The position numbers were made by a program, and so were the translations under genes. The notes beneath the pieces were generated by a model, which made no database searches, had not been told where the DNA came from, and saw only the letters and a list, made by a program, of their open reading frames with translations. DNA of 64,000 bases from Amycolatopsis mediterranei (GTDB lineage: Bacteria > Actinomycetota > Actinomycetes > Mycobacteriales > Pseudonocardiaceae), in assembly GCF_026017845.1 (NCBI RefSeq), contig NZ_CP100416.1:1954200-2018199 (forward strand), in the 5' to 3' direction. The number at the start of each line of letters is the position of its first letter. Position 1 is the stretch's first letter. Positions 7,782 to 16,695 of the stretch are shown here, one piece after another.

Positions 7782-9199
7782 CGGGCGCGGTCCGCCGGTG
7801 GTACGGAGCCTGGCAGCGCACCCGGCTGGGCACCCGGATCACCCTCGGTCTCGGCGCGCTCGCGCTGGTGGTGTTCGCGGCCGTCGGCGTCACGACGGTC
7901 GGGATCATGCACGGCTACCTCGACCGGCGGCTCGACGAGCAGCTGTCCAAGAGCCAGAACACCCAGCTGCCGCAGCTGCGCGAGACGCACGGCTCGCCGC
8001 AGTCGGTGTACTCGTGGTACTCGGCGCTGTACAAGGTCCAGGGCGGGGTCGCCGTCCCCGAGCCGGGCGGCAAGCTGCCGGGCGACGCCGGGCAGCTGGC
8101 GAAGATCGCCGCCGAGGCGGTGGGCGGCGACGTCACCCGGAACATCCACCTGCGTGACGACGGCCCGTACCGGGTACGCGCGTGCCCGGTCGACACCGAC
8201 TCGGTGCTGCTGTCCGCCGCGCCGCAGCAGGACCTCGACGGCACGGTGCAGCAGCTGATCTGGGTGGAGGTCGCCGCGTTCGCGCTCGCGTTGGGCGTGC
8301 TCGTGATCGTGGGACGGCTGGTGCTGCGGCGCGGCCTGCGCCCGCTGGCCGACATGGCCGGCACCGCGCACGACATCGCCGCCCACGACCTCACCGCGAA
8401 CCCGGCCCTGCCGGCGCGCGCGGCGGGCACCGGCGGCGGCGCCGAAGTCGAAGAGCTGCGGACGGCGTTCAACGTGATGCTGGCCCACATCGACACCTCG
8501 CTCGCCGCGAAGACCGAAGCCAACGAGCGGCTGCGCCGGTTCGTCGCGGACGCCTCGCACGAACTGCGGACGCCGCTGACGTCGATCCGCGGCTACGCCG
8601 ACCTCTTCCGCTACGCCGCGGCGAACGAGCCGGCGGAGCGGGAGGCGCACCTGGCGAAGATCCGCGAGGAGACCGCCCGGATGACCGTGCTCGTCGACGA
8701 CCTCCTGCTGCTGGCCCGGCTCGACGCGCGGGCCGCCGAGACGCCGTTGCGGCCCGAGCGCGTCGACCTGGCCGAGCTGGCCGGGGACGCGGCGGACGCG
8801 TTCGCCGCCGGCCGGCCGGACCACCCGGTGACGTCGGCGCTTTCGGCGGCTTTCGTGGACGCCGATCCCGTGCGCCTGCGGCAGGTGCTGGACAACCTGC
8901 TGGCCAACGCCGCCGTGCACACCCCGCCGGGAACGCCGGTGCACGTCGAGGTGACGGCTTCGGAGGCTGAAGCGATCGTGCGCGTCACCGACTCCGGGCC
9001 CGGCATCGCTGTGGGGGATCAGGAGCGGATCTTCGACCGGTTCTTCCGCGTCGACGACTCCCGCACCCGCGGCAACGGCGGCACCGGGCTCGGGCTGTCG
9101 GTGGTCCAGTCCCTCGTCACCGCGCACGGCGGCACGGTCGGCGTCGAGTCGGTGCCGGGCCGGACGACCTTCAGCGTGCGGTTGCCGCTCGCGCCGTGA
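7778..9199 (+). CDS. Sensor histidine kinase
   Basis: A 473-aa membrane kinase. One N-terminal helix (about residues 22-44), an extracytoplasmic sensor region to about residue 155, a second helix (VEVAAFALALGVLVIVGRLV) and a HAMP segment come first. The dimerisation domain has phospho-acceptor His261 in ADASHELRTPL, and the ATPase domain has N, G1 and G2 boxes (NLLANAAVH, DSGPGIA, GTGLGLSVV). The signal is unknown; the neighbours suggest redox or iron. Its last 29 bp overlap the convergent PNPOx-family gene. Confidence 0.94.
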   Translation: MTGAVRRWYGAWQRTRLGTRITLGLGALALVVFAAVGVTTVGIMHGYLDRRLDEQLSKSQNTQLPQLRETHGSPQSVYSWYSALYKVQGGVAVPEPGGKLPGDAGQLAKIAAEAVGGDVTRNIHLRDDGPYRVRACPVDTDSVLLSAAPQQDLDGTVQQLIWVEVAAFALALGVLVIVGRLVLRRGLRPLADMAGTAHDIAAHDLTANPALPARAAGTGGGAEVEELRTAFNVMLAHIDTSLAAKTEANERLRRFVADASHELRTPLTSIRGYADLFRYAAANEPAEREAHLAKIREETARMTVLVDDLLLLARLDARAAETPLRPERVDLAELAGDAADAFAAGRPDHPVTSALSAAFVDADPVRLRQVLDNLLANAAVHTPPGTPVHVEVTASEAEAIVRVTDSGPGIAVGDQERIFDRFFRVDDSRTRGNGGTGLGLSVVQSLVTAHGGTVGVESVPGRTTFSVRLPLAP

Positions 9200-9827
9200 C
9201 GTGCGGCGGGGTCGTCCAGCCGGGGGAGAGGTCCTCGGACGGCTCGGGCGCGCCGAAGACCGTCCGCACCGGCAGCACCCCCGCCCAGGCGGTGTCCGCT
9301 TCGACGTCCTCGGGCTCGTCGTCCGGGCCCTCGGCGCGCATCTTCACCGACGCCTCGGCGAGATCCAGCGCGAGCACGGACACCGCGGCGAACTCCTTCG
9401 TGTTGACCTCGCGCGCGTGCGTCCACGAGCCGGGCGCGAGGTGGTCGGTGAGCACCTTCAGGCCGTGCATCTTCGCTTCGGCGTCGAGGACCGGCTTCGC
9501 CTGGCCGAGGATGACGGCGCTGCGGTAGTTCATCGAGTGGTTGTTCACCGAGCGCGAGTAGACGATGCCGTCGAGGAGCGTCACCGTCACGCAGACGTCG
9601 AGGCCGTGCGCCGCGGTGCGGAGGCTGGCCGCGCCGGTCGAACCGTGGAGGTAGAGCGTGTCGCCGTCGCGGCCGTAGCCGGTCGGGAGGACCAGCGGCA
9701 CGCCGTCGCGGACGATCCCGAACTGGCAGATCAGGCCTTCGTCCAGGACGGCGTGGAGTGCGGAGCGGTCGGTCAGGGCGCGGTGCTTCTTGCGGCCGAG
9801 CGTGGTGCGGGGCGTGGTCGACAACAT
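9171..9827 (-). CDS. Pyridoxamine 5'-phosphate oxidase family (split beta-barrel flavin) protein
   Basis: A 218-aa FMN-binding-barrel protein. VPLVLPTGYGRDGDTLYLHGS and the NYRSAVILG segment match the Nim/PNPOx-like branch. True PdxH function is not evident. It is divergent from a MocR regulator with an 80-bp spacer holding an inverted repeat, so control by that PLP-sensing regulator is likely. It ends inside the convergent kinase gene. Confidence 0.85.
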   Translation of the reverse strand: MLSTTPRTTLGRKKHRALTDRSALHAVLDEGLICQFGIVRDGVPLVLPTGYGRDGDTLYLHGSTGAASLRTAAHGLDVCVTVTLLDGIVYSRSVNNHSMNYRSAVILGQAKPVLDAEAKMHGLKVLTDHLAPGSWTHAREVNTKEFAAVSVLALDLAEASVKMRAEGPDDEPEDVEADTAWAGVLPVRTVFGAPEPSEDLSPGWTTPPHVTARAATAR

Positions 9828-9848
9828 GCGACCAGCGTCTCCCGCGTC

Positions 9849-9871
9849 AGTGGCCTCGGAAAACGGCCACT
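9849..9871. promoter_or_regulatory. Inverted repeat in the PNPOx/MocR divergent spacer
   Basis: AGTGGCC (9849-9855) and GGCCACT (9865-9871) are perfect 7-bp arms 9 bp apart. TACACT (9877-9882) is a possible -10 for the MocR gene. MocR proteins commonly bind spacers between their own gene and a divergent target. Confidence 0.5.
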
Positions 9872-9907
9872 TCTCGTACACTTGGGAAGTCCACTCGAGG
9901 AGGTCCC

Positions 9908-11272
9908 GTGTCCGACACCGCGCTCCCGGTGCGTTTGGATCGCGCAGCGGTGACACCGCTGGCCGTCCAATTGGCCGACGCGCTGCGCGAAGCCGCGGCG
10001 AGCGGACACCTGCGCGGCGGCGACCGGCTGCCTTCGACGCGGGCGCTGGCCGGCCGGCTCGGCGTCAGCCGCACGGTGACGTCGGCGGCGTACGAGCAGC
10101 TGCACGCCGAGGGCTGGATCGCCGGGCGCCACGGCTCCGGCACGTACGTGACGACTCCGCCTTCGCTTTCGGCTGCGGAGGTCCCGGCGCCTTCGGTCCC
10201 GGCGGTCGAGGTCTCCCCGCCCGCGCTGCTCGACCTCGGGCCGGGAACGCCGTGGGCGGCGGGTCTGGACCGAGCGGCCTGGCGCCGTGCGTGGCGGGCG
10301 GCGGCCGACCCGGAGCCGCTGGTCCGCGCCCACCGCGCGGGGCTGCCGGAGTACCGCGGGGCGGTGTCGGAGCACCTGCTGCGCCACCGCGGGCTCGCGG
10401 CGGGCTCGGTCCTGGCGACCGGCGGCACGACGGCGGCGGTCGTCGAGCTGGCCGCGGCGGTGCTGGAGCGCGGGGACGTCGTCGCCGTCGAAGAGCCGGG
10501 GTACCAGCGGGCGGTGCAGGCGTTCCGGCGGGCGGGCATGCGGGTGGTGGGCGTGCCGGTGGATCTCGAAGGGCTGCGGCCTTCCGCGATTCCGGTGGGC
10601 GCGCGGGCGGTGTACTGCTCGCCGGCGCACCAGTACCCGATGGGCAGCAGGTTGAGCGCGGCTCGGCGGGTTTCGCTGGTGGAGCTGGCGCGGTCGTCGT
10701 CCATGTTGGTGATCGAGGACGACTACGACGGCGAGCTGCGGTTCGACGTGGCGCCGCTGCCGATGCTGGCTTCGCTGGCACCGGACGTCGTCGTGCATTT
10801 GGGGACGACGTCGAAGATCCTCACGCCGACGCTGGGGGCGGGCTGGATGGTGGCGCCGGAGGCGATCACCTCGGCGGTGCTGGCGTACCGCGATTCGACG
10901 GGCACGCGGCCTTCACCGGCGGGCCAGCGGGTGTTGTACGAATTCGCGCGAAACGGCGATCTGGGCCGCCACCTGCGCAAACTCCGCCGCGAGATGGCCG
11001 AGCGGCGAACGTTGCTGGCGGGCGCGCTGTCGTCGGCGGGGATTCCGATGCGGGGCGACGACGCCGGGGCGCACCTGGTGGTGCCGTTTTCGTCGGCTTT
11101 GGTGGAGGCCTCGGTGATCGCGGCGGCCGAGCGGCGCGGGATCCGGCTGGACGGGCTGGCGCGGCACTTCGCCGGTGCGCCGTCGGCGCACGGGGTGGCG
11201 ATCGGGTACGCGGGGTGTTCGCGGGAGGCGCTGGTGGCGGCTTTGCCGGTGTTGGTGGGGTTGTTGCGCTGA
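9908..11272 (+). CDS. MocR/PdxR-family (GntR-aminotransferase fusion) regulator
   Basis: A 454-aa protein: an N-terminal GntR winged helix (about residues 10-80; GGDRLPSTRALAGRLGVSR) joined to a fold-type-I aminotransferase-like domain. The PLP-binding Lys303 lies in TTSKILTPTLGAGW, and YCSPAHQYPMG is typical of MocR proteins. GTG 9908 has GAGGAGG upstream. The family senses PLP or amino acids; PdxR members activate PLP synthesis. The divergent flavin-barrel gene is the probable target. Confidence 0.9.
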   Translation: MSDTALPVRLDRAAVTPLAVQLADALREAAASGHLRGGDRLPSTRALAGRLGVSRTVTSAAYEQLHAEGWIAGRHGSGTYVTTPPSLSAAEVPAPSVPAVEVSPPALLDLGPGTPWAAGLDRAAWRRAWRAAADPEPLVRAHRAGLPEYRGAVSEHLLRHRGLAAGSVLATGGTTAAVVELAAAVLERGDVVAVEEPGYQRAVQAFRRAGMRVVGVPVDLEGLRPSAIPVGARAVYCSPAHQYPMGSRLSAARRVSLVELARSSSMLVIEDDYDGELRFDVAPLPMLASLAPDVVVHLGTTSKILTPTLGAGWMVAPEAITSAVLAYRDSTGTRPSPAGQRVLYEFARNGDLGRHLRKLRREMAERRTLLAGALSSAGIPMRGDDAGAHLVVPFSSALVEASVIAAAERRGIRLDGLARHFAGAPSAHGVAIGYAGCSREALVAALPVLVGLLR

Positions 11273-11274
11273 AG

Positions 11275-11390
11275 TTGTCCACAGCCGGGGCGTGGTGTGG
11301 ACAACGTTGCTTGGGGAGGGAGTTTTTTGGCTTTGGTGACGGTGGGGGCGGATATGGTCAATTCGGTGGTGGTTCCCCCTGGGAGGGCGG
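11275..11390 (+). repeat. Promoter-like repeat element, copy A
   Basis: TTGTCCACA (11275-11283), a 12-bp spacer and TGTGGACAA (11296-11304) form a perfect dyad whose arms equal the actinobacterial DnaA-box sequence. It is followed by TATGGT (11353-11358, -10-like) and CCCCCTGGGAG (11375-11385). The same order and spacing recur at 28659-28769 (copy B). No gene follows within 450 bp. Function unknown. Confidence 0.6.
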
Positions 11391-11448
11391 GTTCTGCTCG
11401 GGGCTGGATGGGCCGGGGGGTGGGCAAATTCGGCTCGGCGAGCTTGGC

Positions 11449-11660
11449 TGGGCGGGCGTGACTGGGCGCACCGGGCCGGGCGCGTGGGTGGGGTGAACCT
11501 GGCTCGGCGAACGCGGCTTGGGTGAATGTGGCTGGACGGCCGTGGCTGGGCGATCGTGGTCGGGCGAAACCGGCTCGCGAGCGTGAGTGGGCGGTCGTGG
11601 CTGGGCGAACCTGCCGGGCGAATCTGGCTCGGGCGATCGTGGCCCGGCGAACCCGGCTCC
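11449..11660 (+). repeat. Degenerate 14-15-bp repeat array
   Basis: About sixteen diverged copies of a unit close to TGGCTGGGCGAACG lie head to tail in the 560-bp spacer before ddl. Frames through it give low-complexity Pro/Ser/Arg-rich sequence, so no gene is called. The rest of the spacer (11391-11448, 11661-11832) shows nothing identifiable. Confidence 0.6.
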
Positions 11661-11832
11661 CGTGAGCACAGCCCGATGAGCGTGCCCAGCGAACGCGGCC
11701 CAGCGAACCCACCAGCCCCTCGAAGCACCGGACGTGCCAAAGCCATCACCGGTTGCGTTCACCGCCTGCCGCCGTCCATCCGGCGCACCGGGCTCGGCTG
11801 TTCCGCGAGGTCACCGGGTACGGTGGCTCACC

Positions 11833-12927
11833 ATGAGCGAGAAGATCCGGGTGGCCGTCGTGTTCGGTGGGCGCAGCAGCGAGCACACCATCTCGTGCCT
11901 GTCCGCCGGCAGCGTCCTCGGCCACCTCGATCCCGAACGGTTCGAGGCCGTCCCGGTCGGAATCACCCGGGAAGGCCGGTGGGTGCTCGGCTCCGGGGAC
12001 TCCGCTCAGCTCGCCGTCCGCGGCCGGGAACTCCCGTCCGTCGATGACGGCCAGGGCCTCGTTCTCGCCGGGGATCCGTCCAGCCAGGGCCTCGTCGCCG
12101 TCGAAGCGGGGCGGGAGAGCGAATTGCTTTCGCGCGTCGATGTCGTCTTCCCCGTGCTGCACGGGGCCTTCGGCGAGGACGGCACCATCCAGGGCCTGCT
12201 CGAGCTCGCCGGGATCCCCTACGTCGGCCCCGGGGTGCTCGCCAGCGCCGCCGCCATGGACAAGGAAACCGCCAAGAAACTGCTCGCCGCCGAAGGGCTG
12301 CCGGTCGGGACCTTCTCCGCGCTCAAGCGGGGGCAGTCCACTTTGGAGCAAACCGACCGGGAAAAGCTCGGCCTCCCTGTCTTCGTCAAGCCGTCCCGGG
12401 CCGGCTCCTCGGTGGGCATCTCGCGCGTCGCCGATTGGGCCGGGCTGGACGCCGCCATCGCGCTCGCCCGCGCCACCGATCCCAAGGTGCTCGTCGAGGC
12501 CGCCGTCGTCGGGCGGGAGGTCGAGTGCGGGGTCCTCGAATTCCCCGACGGCCACGTCGAAGCTTCGCTGCCCGCCGAGATCCGCGTCCTGTCCGAGGAC
12601 GAGAACGCCTGGTACGACTTCGAAACCAAGTACCTCGGCGACGACGCCGAGCTCGACATCCCCGCCAAGCTCGACGACGCCCTCACCGAGAAGCTCCGGG
12701 CGATGGCCGTCGAAGCGTTCCGGGCGCTGGACTGCCAGGGCCTGGCCCGGGTCGACTTCTTCGTCACCGAAGACCACCAGCTGATCATCAACGAGGTCAA
12801 CACCATGCCGGGCTTCACGACGAAGTCCGCCTACCCGAAGATGTGGGAGGTCACCGGCATGGACTACCCGACGCTGCTGACCACCCTCGTCGAGACGGCG
12901 ATCGCCCGCGGAACGGGCCTGCGCTAG
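11833..12927 (+). CDS. ddl: D-alanine--D-alanine ligase
   Basis: Makes the D-Ala-D-Ala dipeptide for peptidoglycan with ATP. An ATP-grasp protein of 364 aa: the N-terminal [14 protein letters not shown], the substrate loop [13 protein letters not shown], the ATP-binding [12 protein letters not shown] and the metal-binding C-terminal [11 protein letters not shown]. The YDFETKYL segment (Tyr-Asp/Phe region) fits a D-Ala-D-Ala rather than a D-Ala-D-Lac enzyme. ATG 11833 is the only start fitting the N-terminus. It overlaps the convergent DUF3515 gene by 4 bp. Confidence 0.96.
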   Translation: MSEKIRVAVVFGGRSSEHTISCLSAGSVLGHLDPERFEAVPVGITREGRWVLGSGDSAQLAVRGRELPSVDDGQGLVLAGDPSSQGLVAVEAGRESELLSRVDVVFPVLHGAFGEDGTIQGLLELAGIPYVGPGVLASAAAMDKETAKKLLAAEGLPVGTFSALKRGQSTLEQTDREKLGLPVFVKPSRAGSSVGISRVADWAGLDAAIALARATDPKVLVEAAVVGREVECGVLEFPDGHVEASLPAEIRVLSEDENAWYDFETKYLGDDAELDIPAKLDDALTEKLRAMAVEAFRALDCQGLARVDFFVTEDHQLIINEVNTMPGFTTKSAYPKMWEVTGMDYPTLLTTLVETAIARGTGLR

Positions 12928-13460
12928 GAAAACCGCAGCGGCTGCGGAGCCAGCTTCGCGGCCACCGCGTCCGAAACGGCCTGCAGCGGCCCGGTCCCGG
13001 CGCTGTCCGGCACCGTCAGCGCCGCGTAGACCTCGCGGTCCACCACGTACCACGTCGATGCGCCCTCGCCCGGCACCTGCAGCCACTGCACCTTGTTCAC
13101 CAGCCGCAGCTGCGCGGTCGGCGTCAGTTCCGGCGGCCGGTTCAGGCCGCAGCGCAGGACCACCGGATCGGCCGTGCCCCAGGCCACCGTCGCGGGCGGT
13201 GCCGGGGTCGCCAGAGCACGCACTTTCAGAGAAGTCCCGTTGGACGTCAGCTCCGTCGGCACCGCGCCCAGCAACGTCGTGCAGCCCGGCGACCCCGCGA
13301 AGGGTGCCGGCACGGGGACCAACGGCAGCGGTTCCGCGGAGTCCGAAGGGGACGGCCGGGTCAGCGCGAACACGGCGACGGCGACCGCCAAGGCCACGGC
13401 GAGCGCGGCCGCGGTGACGAGCACCACTCGGGGCGGTGCACCGGTGTCGGAGTCAGGCAC
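12924..13460 (-). CDS. DUF3515 family membrane-anchored protein
   Basis: A 178-aa protein with one N-terminal membrane helix ([22 protein letters not shown]) and an exported domain with two Cys ([15 protein letters not shown]) that could form a disulfide. This family of unknown function is typically found beside ddl and thiL in actinobacteria, as here. GTG 13460. It is convergent with ddl. Confidence 0.85.
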   Translation of the reverse strand: MPDSDTGAPPRVVLVTAAALAVALAVAVAVFALTRPSPSDSAEPLPLVPVPAPFAGSPGCTTLLGAVPTELTSNGTSLKVRALATPAPPATVAWGTADPVVLRCGLNRPPELTPTAQLRLVNKVQWLQVPGEGASTWYVVDREVYAALTVPDSAGTGPLQAVSDAVAAKLAPQPLRFS

Positions 13461-13495
13461 CCGACCACTACACCACTGCGATCGGTTCGGGGGGT

Positions 13496-13515
13496 CTGGG
13501 GGGTCGTCCCCCCAG
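13496..13515. terminator. G/C hairpin between two minus-strand genes
   Basis: CTGGGGGG and CCCCCCAG are perfect arms around a TCGT loop. It lies 12 bp after the stop of the minus-strand Lrp-like gene, so it probably ends that transcript. No T-tract. Confidence 0.55.
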
Positions 13516-13527
13516 GAATGACACTGC

Positions 13528-13761
13528 TCAGAGGTGGACCACCGGGCAGGTCAGCGTCCGGGTGATCCCCTCCACGTTCTGCACCTTCGCGACCACGAGC
13601 TGGCCCAGCTGGTCGACGTTGTCGGCGGCCGCGCGGACGATCACGTCGTACGGTCCGGTGACATCCTCCGAGCTGGTGACACCCGGGATGCTGGAGATCT
13701 CGGCAGCCACCGCGGCCGCCTTGCCGACCTCGGTCTGGATGAGGATGTATGCGTGGACCAC
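13528..13761 (-). CDS. Stand-alone Lrp/AsnC ligand-binding (RAM) domain protein
   Basis: A 77-aa protein consisting only of the RAM effector domain of Lrp/AsnC regulators: VHAYILIQTEVGKAAAV, GPYDVIVRAAADNVDQLGQL, then TRTLTCPVVHL. There is no helix-turn-helix. Such proteins bind amino acids and may modulate full-length Lrp proteins. It is divergent from thiL. Confidence 0.9.
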   Translation of the reverse strand: MVHAYILIQTEVGKAAAVAAEISSIPGVTSSEDVTGPYDVIVRAAADNVDQLGQLVVAKVQNVEGITRTLTCPVVHL

Positions 13762-13898
13762 GGCGCGCCCTTTCGTCGGGATCGAAAGCTCAAGGTAGGA
13801 ACGTCATCAGCAACGTATCGCCAGCTCACGGAAAAACATAGGGCATCCGACTATCGGTGATCGATCTTTGTCCCGGTAGAGAAAGACAGAGGTGACCG

Positions 13899-14855
13899 GT
13901 GTCACCGAACGACGGAACGGTCGCCGAGACCGGGGAGTTCGCGCTCATCCGCGCCGTCACCGAAGGACGGCGCCAGCCCCCCGGCACGCTGCTCGGCCCC
14001 GGCGACGACGCCGCCGTCGTCGCCGCGCCGGACGGCCGGGTGGTCGCCAGCACCGACGTCCTCGTCCAAGGCGTCCACTTCCGGCTCGACTGGTCCTCGC
14101 CCGAGCACGTCGGGCGCAAGGCCGTCGCGGTCAACCTGGCCGACATCGCCGCCATGGGCGCCACCCCGACCACCGTCCTGGTCGGCCTGGCCTGCCCGCC
14201 CGACACGCCGAGCGAACTCGTGAAGGCGCTCACCGACGGCATGTGGGCCGAAGCCGAACGCGCCGGCATCGGCGTCTCCGGCGGCGACATGGTCCGCGCC
14301 GACCAGCTCGTGATCAGCGTCACGGCCCTCGGCGACCTCGGCGACCGCGAGCCGGTGACGCGCTCCGGCGCCCGGCCCGGTGACGTCGTCGCGGTGAGCG
14401 GGCGGCTCGGCTGGGCCGCGGCCGGCCTGGCCGTGCTCGGCCGCGGCTTCCGGTCCCCGGTCGGCGTCGTCAACGCCCAGCGCTGCCCGGAACCGCCCTA
14501 CGAAGCCGGACCGCGCGCCGCGCTGGCCGGGGCCACGGCGATGATCGACGTCTCCGACGGCCTGCTCGCCGACCTGGGCCACATCGGCGAGGCCTCCGAC
14601 GTCGGCATCGACGTCCGCACCGCCGACCTCGACATCCCCGCCCGGCTCACCGAGGTCGGCGCCGCCCTCGGCGCGGATCCCCTCACCTGGGTCCTCACCG
14701 GCGGCGAGGACCACGCCCTGGCGGCCACCTTCCCGCCGTTCACCGAGCTCCCGGACGGCTGGCGCACCATCGGCGTCGTCACCATGGCCGGCTCCGGGAT
14801 CACCGTCGACGGGAAACCGTTTTCCCGAGAAGGCGGATGGACGCACTGGCGCTGA
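13899..14855 (+). CDS. thiL: Thiamine-monophosphate kinase
   Basis: Phosphorylates thiamine monophosphate to the active diphosphate. It has the PurM/ThiL fold: an N-terminal GPGDDAAVV metal/ATP motif, STDVLVQGVHF, KAVAVNLADIAAMGA, GVSGGDM, and the later IDVSDGLLADLGHI and GGEDHAL motifs. It is 318 aa. GTG 13899 has AGAGG upstream; another GTG at 13892 is out of frame. Confidence 0.95.
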   Translation: MSPNDGTVAETGEFALIRAVTEGRRQPPGTLLGPGDDAAVVAAPDGRVVASTDVLVQGVHFRLDWSSPEHVGRKAVAVNLADIAAMGATPTTVLVGLACPPDTPSELVKALTDGMWAEAERAGIGVSGGDMVRADQLVISVTALGDLGDREPVTRSGARPGDVVAVSGRLGWAAAGLAVLGRGFRSPVGVVNAQRCPEPPYEAGPRAALAGATAMIDVSDGLLADLGHIGEASDVGIDVRTADLDIPARLTEVGAALGADPLTWVLTGGEDHALAATFPPFTELPDGWRTIGVVTMAGSGITVDGKPFSREGGWTHWR

Positions 14856-14871
14856 TCTAGGCTCCGGAAGC

Positions 14872-15351
14872 GTGAGAATCGTTCCGGTCCCCTACGACCA
14901 CCCTGACGCGGCCAAGCTCATGACCGCGGTGCAGCAGGTGTACATCGAGCGCTACGGCAGCGAGGACGCCACCCCGATGAGCCCGGCGGACTTCGATCCG
15001 CCGCAGGGCCTGTTCCTCGTCGGCTACCAGGGCGAGGAAGCGGTCGCCTGCGGGGCGTGGCGCGCCCACGACGGCCCCGAGCCCGACTTCCGGGACGGCG
15101 ACGCCGAGTTCAAGCGGATGTACGTCGCCGATTCCGCCCGCGGCCGCGGGTTCGCGCGGATGATCCTGTCCGAGCTGGAGCGCACGGCGGCGCTGTGCGG
15201 CCGCAAGCGCGCGATCCTGGAAACCGGGACCAAGCAGCCCGAGGCCATCGCGCTCTACACCTCGTCCGGCTACGTCGAGATCCCGAAGTTCGGCGTCTAC
15301 AAGAACGAGCCGGAAAGCCGCTGCTTCGGCAAGGACCTCACCTCGGTGTGA
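14872..15351 (+). CDS. GNAT family N-acetyltransferase
   Basis: A 159-aa acetyltransferase. The acetyl-CoA motif A is FKRMYVADSARGRGFARMIL, and the C-terminal LETGTKQPEAIALYTSSGY completes the fold. It starts 16 bp after thiL and is probably co-transcribed. The last 14 bp overlap the convergent alpha-galactosidase gene. Substrate unknown. Confidence 0.88.
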   Translation: MRIVPVPYDHPDAAKLMTAVQQVYIERYGSEDATPMSPADFDPPQGLFLVGYQGEEAVACGAWRAHDGPEPDFRDGDAEFKRMYVADSARGRGFARMILSELERTAALCGRKRAILETGTKQPEAIALYTSSGYVEIPKFGVYKNEPESRCFGKDLTSV

Positions 15352-16561
15352 GCTTCAGCAAGGCCGCCGCGTGCGGCCGCAGGGTCGAGGAAACGGTGCC
15401 GACGACAGTGCCCGTTTCCCGGTGCGCCCACAGATCCCGGACGTTCCACGCGCCCGGGATCGCCGCGGAGACGGTCGCGGTGGTGCTGCCGGTGTTGAGC
15501 AGTACCACCGCGAAACCGCCGCCGCTCAGCGGTTTTCCCCACACCTGGTAGCCGGGACCGGCGTCGAGCTGCCGCCCCTGGCTGCCCGCGAAGTCCTGGT
15601 CGACGGCGATGGCCTCGGCGTTGCCCAGCGTCGCGAGGTCGGTGTCGCTCAGCTTCGCCGGGTCGGTGCCGGCGAACAGCGGCGCGTTCAGCACGGCCCA
15701 GACGCTGAAGTGCGCGCGGGCCTCGTCGGCGGTCAGCGTGCCGTTGCCGACCTGGAGCATGTCCGGGTCGTTCCAGCCGCCGGGCGAGCCGCTGTGGGCG
15801 GCGACGCCGGCCTGCTGGTCGATCGTCGCGAGCACCGAGTCCCAGGTCGGGACCAGGTCGTAAGTGGTGCGCCAGAGGTTCGCCACCGGCCGCGCCCAGG
15901 TCCACGGGCTGGAGACGCCGTACTCGGAGATCGCGTAGACGATCGGGCGGGGCAGCGCGGCCAGTTCGTCGCGCATCTTCTCGAACGCGGCCTTCCGGTC
16001 GAGGCCGTCGACGGTGTCGGCGTTGCACCAGTCGTACTTGAGGTAGTCGACACCCCAGCGGTCGAACGTCTCGGCGTCCTGGCGCTCGTGGCCGAGCGAG
16101 CCGATGCCGGCCGCCGGGTAGGCGTCGTTCGCCATCGCGCAGGTCCGGCTGCCGGGCACGGCGTAGATGCCGAACAGCAGGCCGCGGGAGTGCACGTAGT
16201 CGGCGAGGTCGGCGATGCCGTGCGGGAAGCGCTTCGGGTCCGGCTGCAGCGAGCCGTCCGCCGCCCGGGTGGGGGCCTGCCAGCAGTCGTCGACGACGAC
16301 GTAGTGGTAACCCGCGTCACGCAAGCCCGTGTCGGCGAGCGCGTCGGCCGCCTGCTTGACGACGTCCTCGGTGAGGTCGTAGCAGCGGACCTGGTTCCAG
16401 CTGTTCCAGCCCATCGGCGGGGTGCCGGCGAGGCCGTTCGCGAGCGCGTGCGTGGCCGCGGGCAGGCTCAGCAGCCAGGTCAGCACGACGAGCAGGAGCA
16501 CGAGCCCGGTGCTCCCGGTACTGGCGTTCCGGTTCGCGGCGATGCCGTGATCCAATCGCAC
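15338..16561 (-). CDS. Secreted alpha-galactosidase (GH27 family)
   Basis: Removes terminal alpha-galactosyl groups from sugars or plant polymers outside the cell. The mature part begins GTPPMGWNSWNQVRCYD, the family hallmark. The nucleophile Asp is in LKYDWCNAD and the probable acid/base Asp in WRTTYDLVP. A C-terminal beta-domain follows. A signal peptide (VLLLVVLTWLLSLPAATHALA) is clear. Start choice is uncertain: GTG 16561 and TTG 16555 both precede the signal peptide and neither has a good ribosome site. About 407 aa. Confidence 0.9.
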   Translation of the reverse strand: MRLDHGIAANRNASTGSTGLVLLLVVLTWLLSLPAATHALANGLAGTPPMGWNSWNQVRCYDLTEDVVKQAADALADTGLRDAGYHYVVVDDCWQAPTRAADGSLQPDPKRFPHGIADLADYVHSRGLLFGIYAVPGSRTCAMANDAYPAAGIGSLGHERQDAETFDRWGVDYLKYDWCNADTVDGLDRKAAFEKMRDELAALPRPIVYAISEYGVSSPWTWARPVANLWRTTYDLVPTWDSVLATIDQQAGVAAHSGSPGGWNDPDMLQVGNGTLTADEARAHFSVWAVLNAPLFAGTDPAKLSDTDLATLGNAEAIAVDQDFAGSQGRQLDAGPGYQVWGKPLSGGGFAVVLLNTGSTTATVSAAIPGAWNVRDLWAHRETGTVVGTVSSTLRPHAAALLKLTPR

Positions 16562-16577
16562 GGGAAGTGAAACCGCT

Positions 16578-16669
16578 GTCACCGATTCGACCGGAAGCAG
16601 GCCGCCCCCGAGCGGCGCGTTACGGTTGCTACGAAAGCCATCGGCCGTGGCTGTAGTCGAATCGGTGAC
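16578..16669. repeat. 14-bp inverted repeat between divergent genes
   Basis: GTCACCGATTCGAC (16578-16591) and GTCGAATCGGTGAC (16656-16669) are perfect reverse complements 64 bp apart. One arm lies just before the alpha-galactosidase start, the other 27 bp before the gamma-CA-like gene. Paired operators or ends of a tiny mobile element are both possible; no target duplication was seen. Confidence 0.6.
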
Positions 16670-16695
16670 GAACAGCACAGCACCCCGGAGGCGGC

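Noticed and set aside
11275..11304. DnaA-box-like dyad as a chromosomal replication origin
   Set aside because: Only two boxes per site, no dnaA/dnaN genes nearby and a second similar copy at 28659; an origin has many clustered boxes.
11358..11762. Minus-strand 134-codon frame across the degenerate repeat array before ddl
   Set aside because: The Pro/Ser/Arg-rich translation follows from the DNA repeats; start without ribosome site; no family features.
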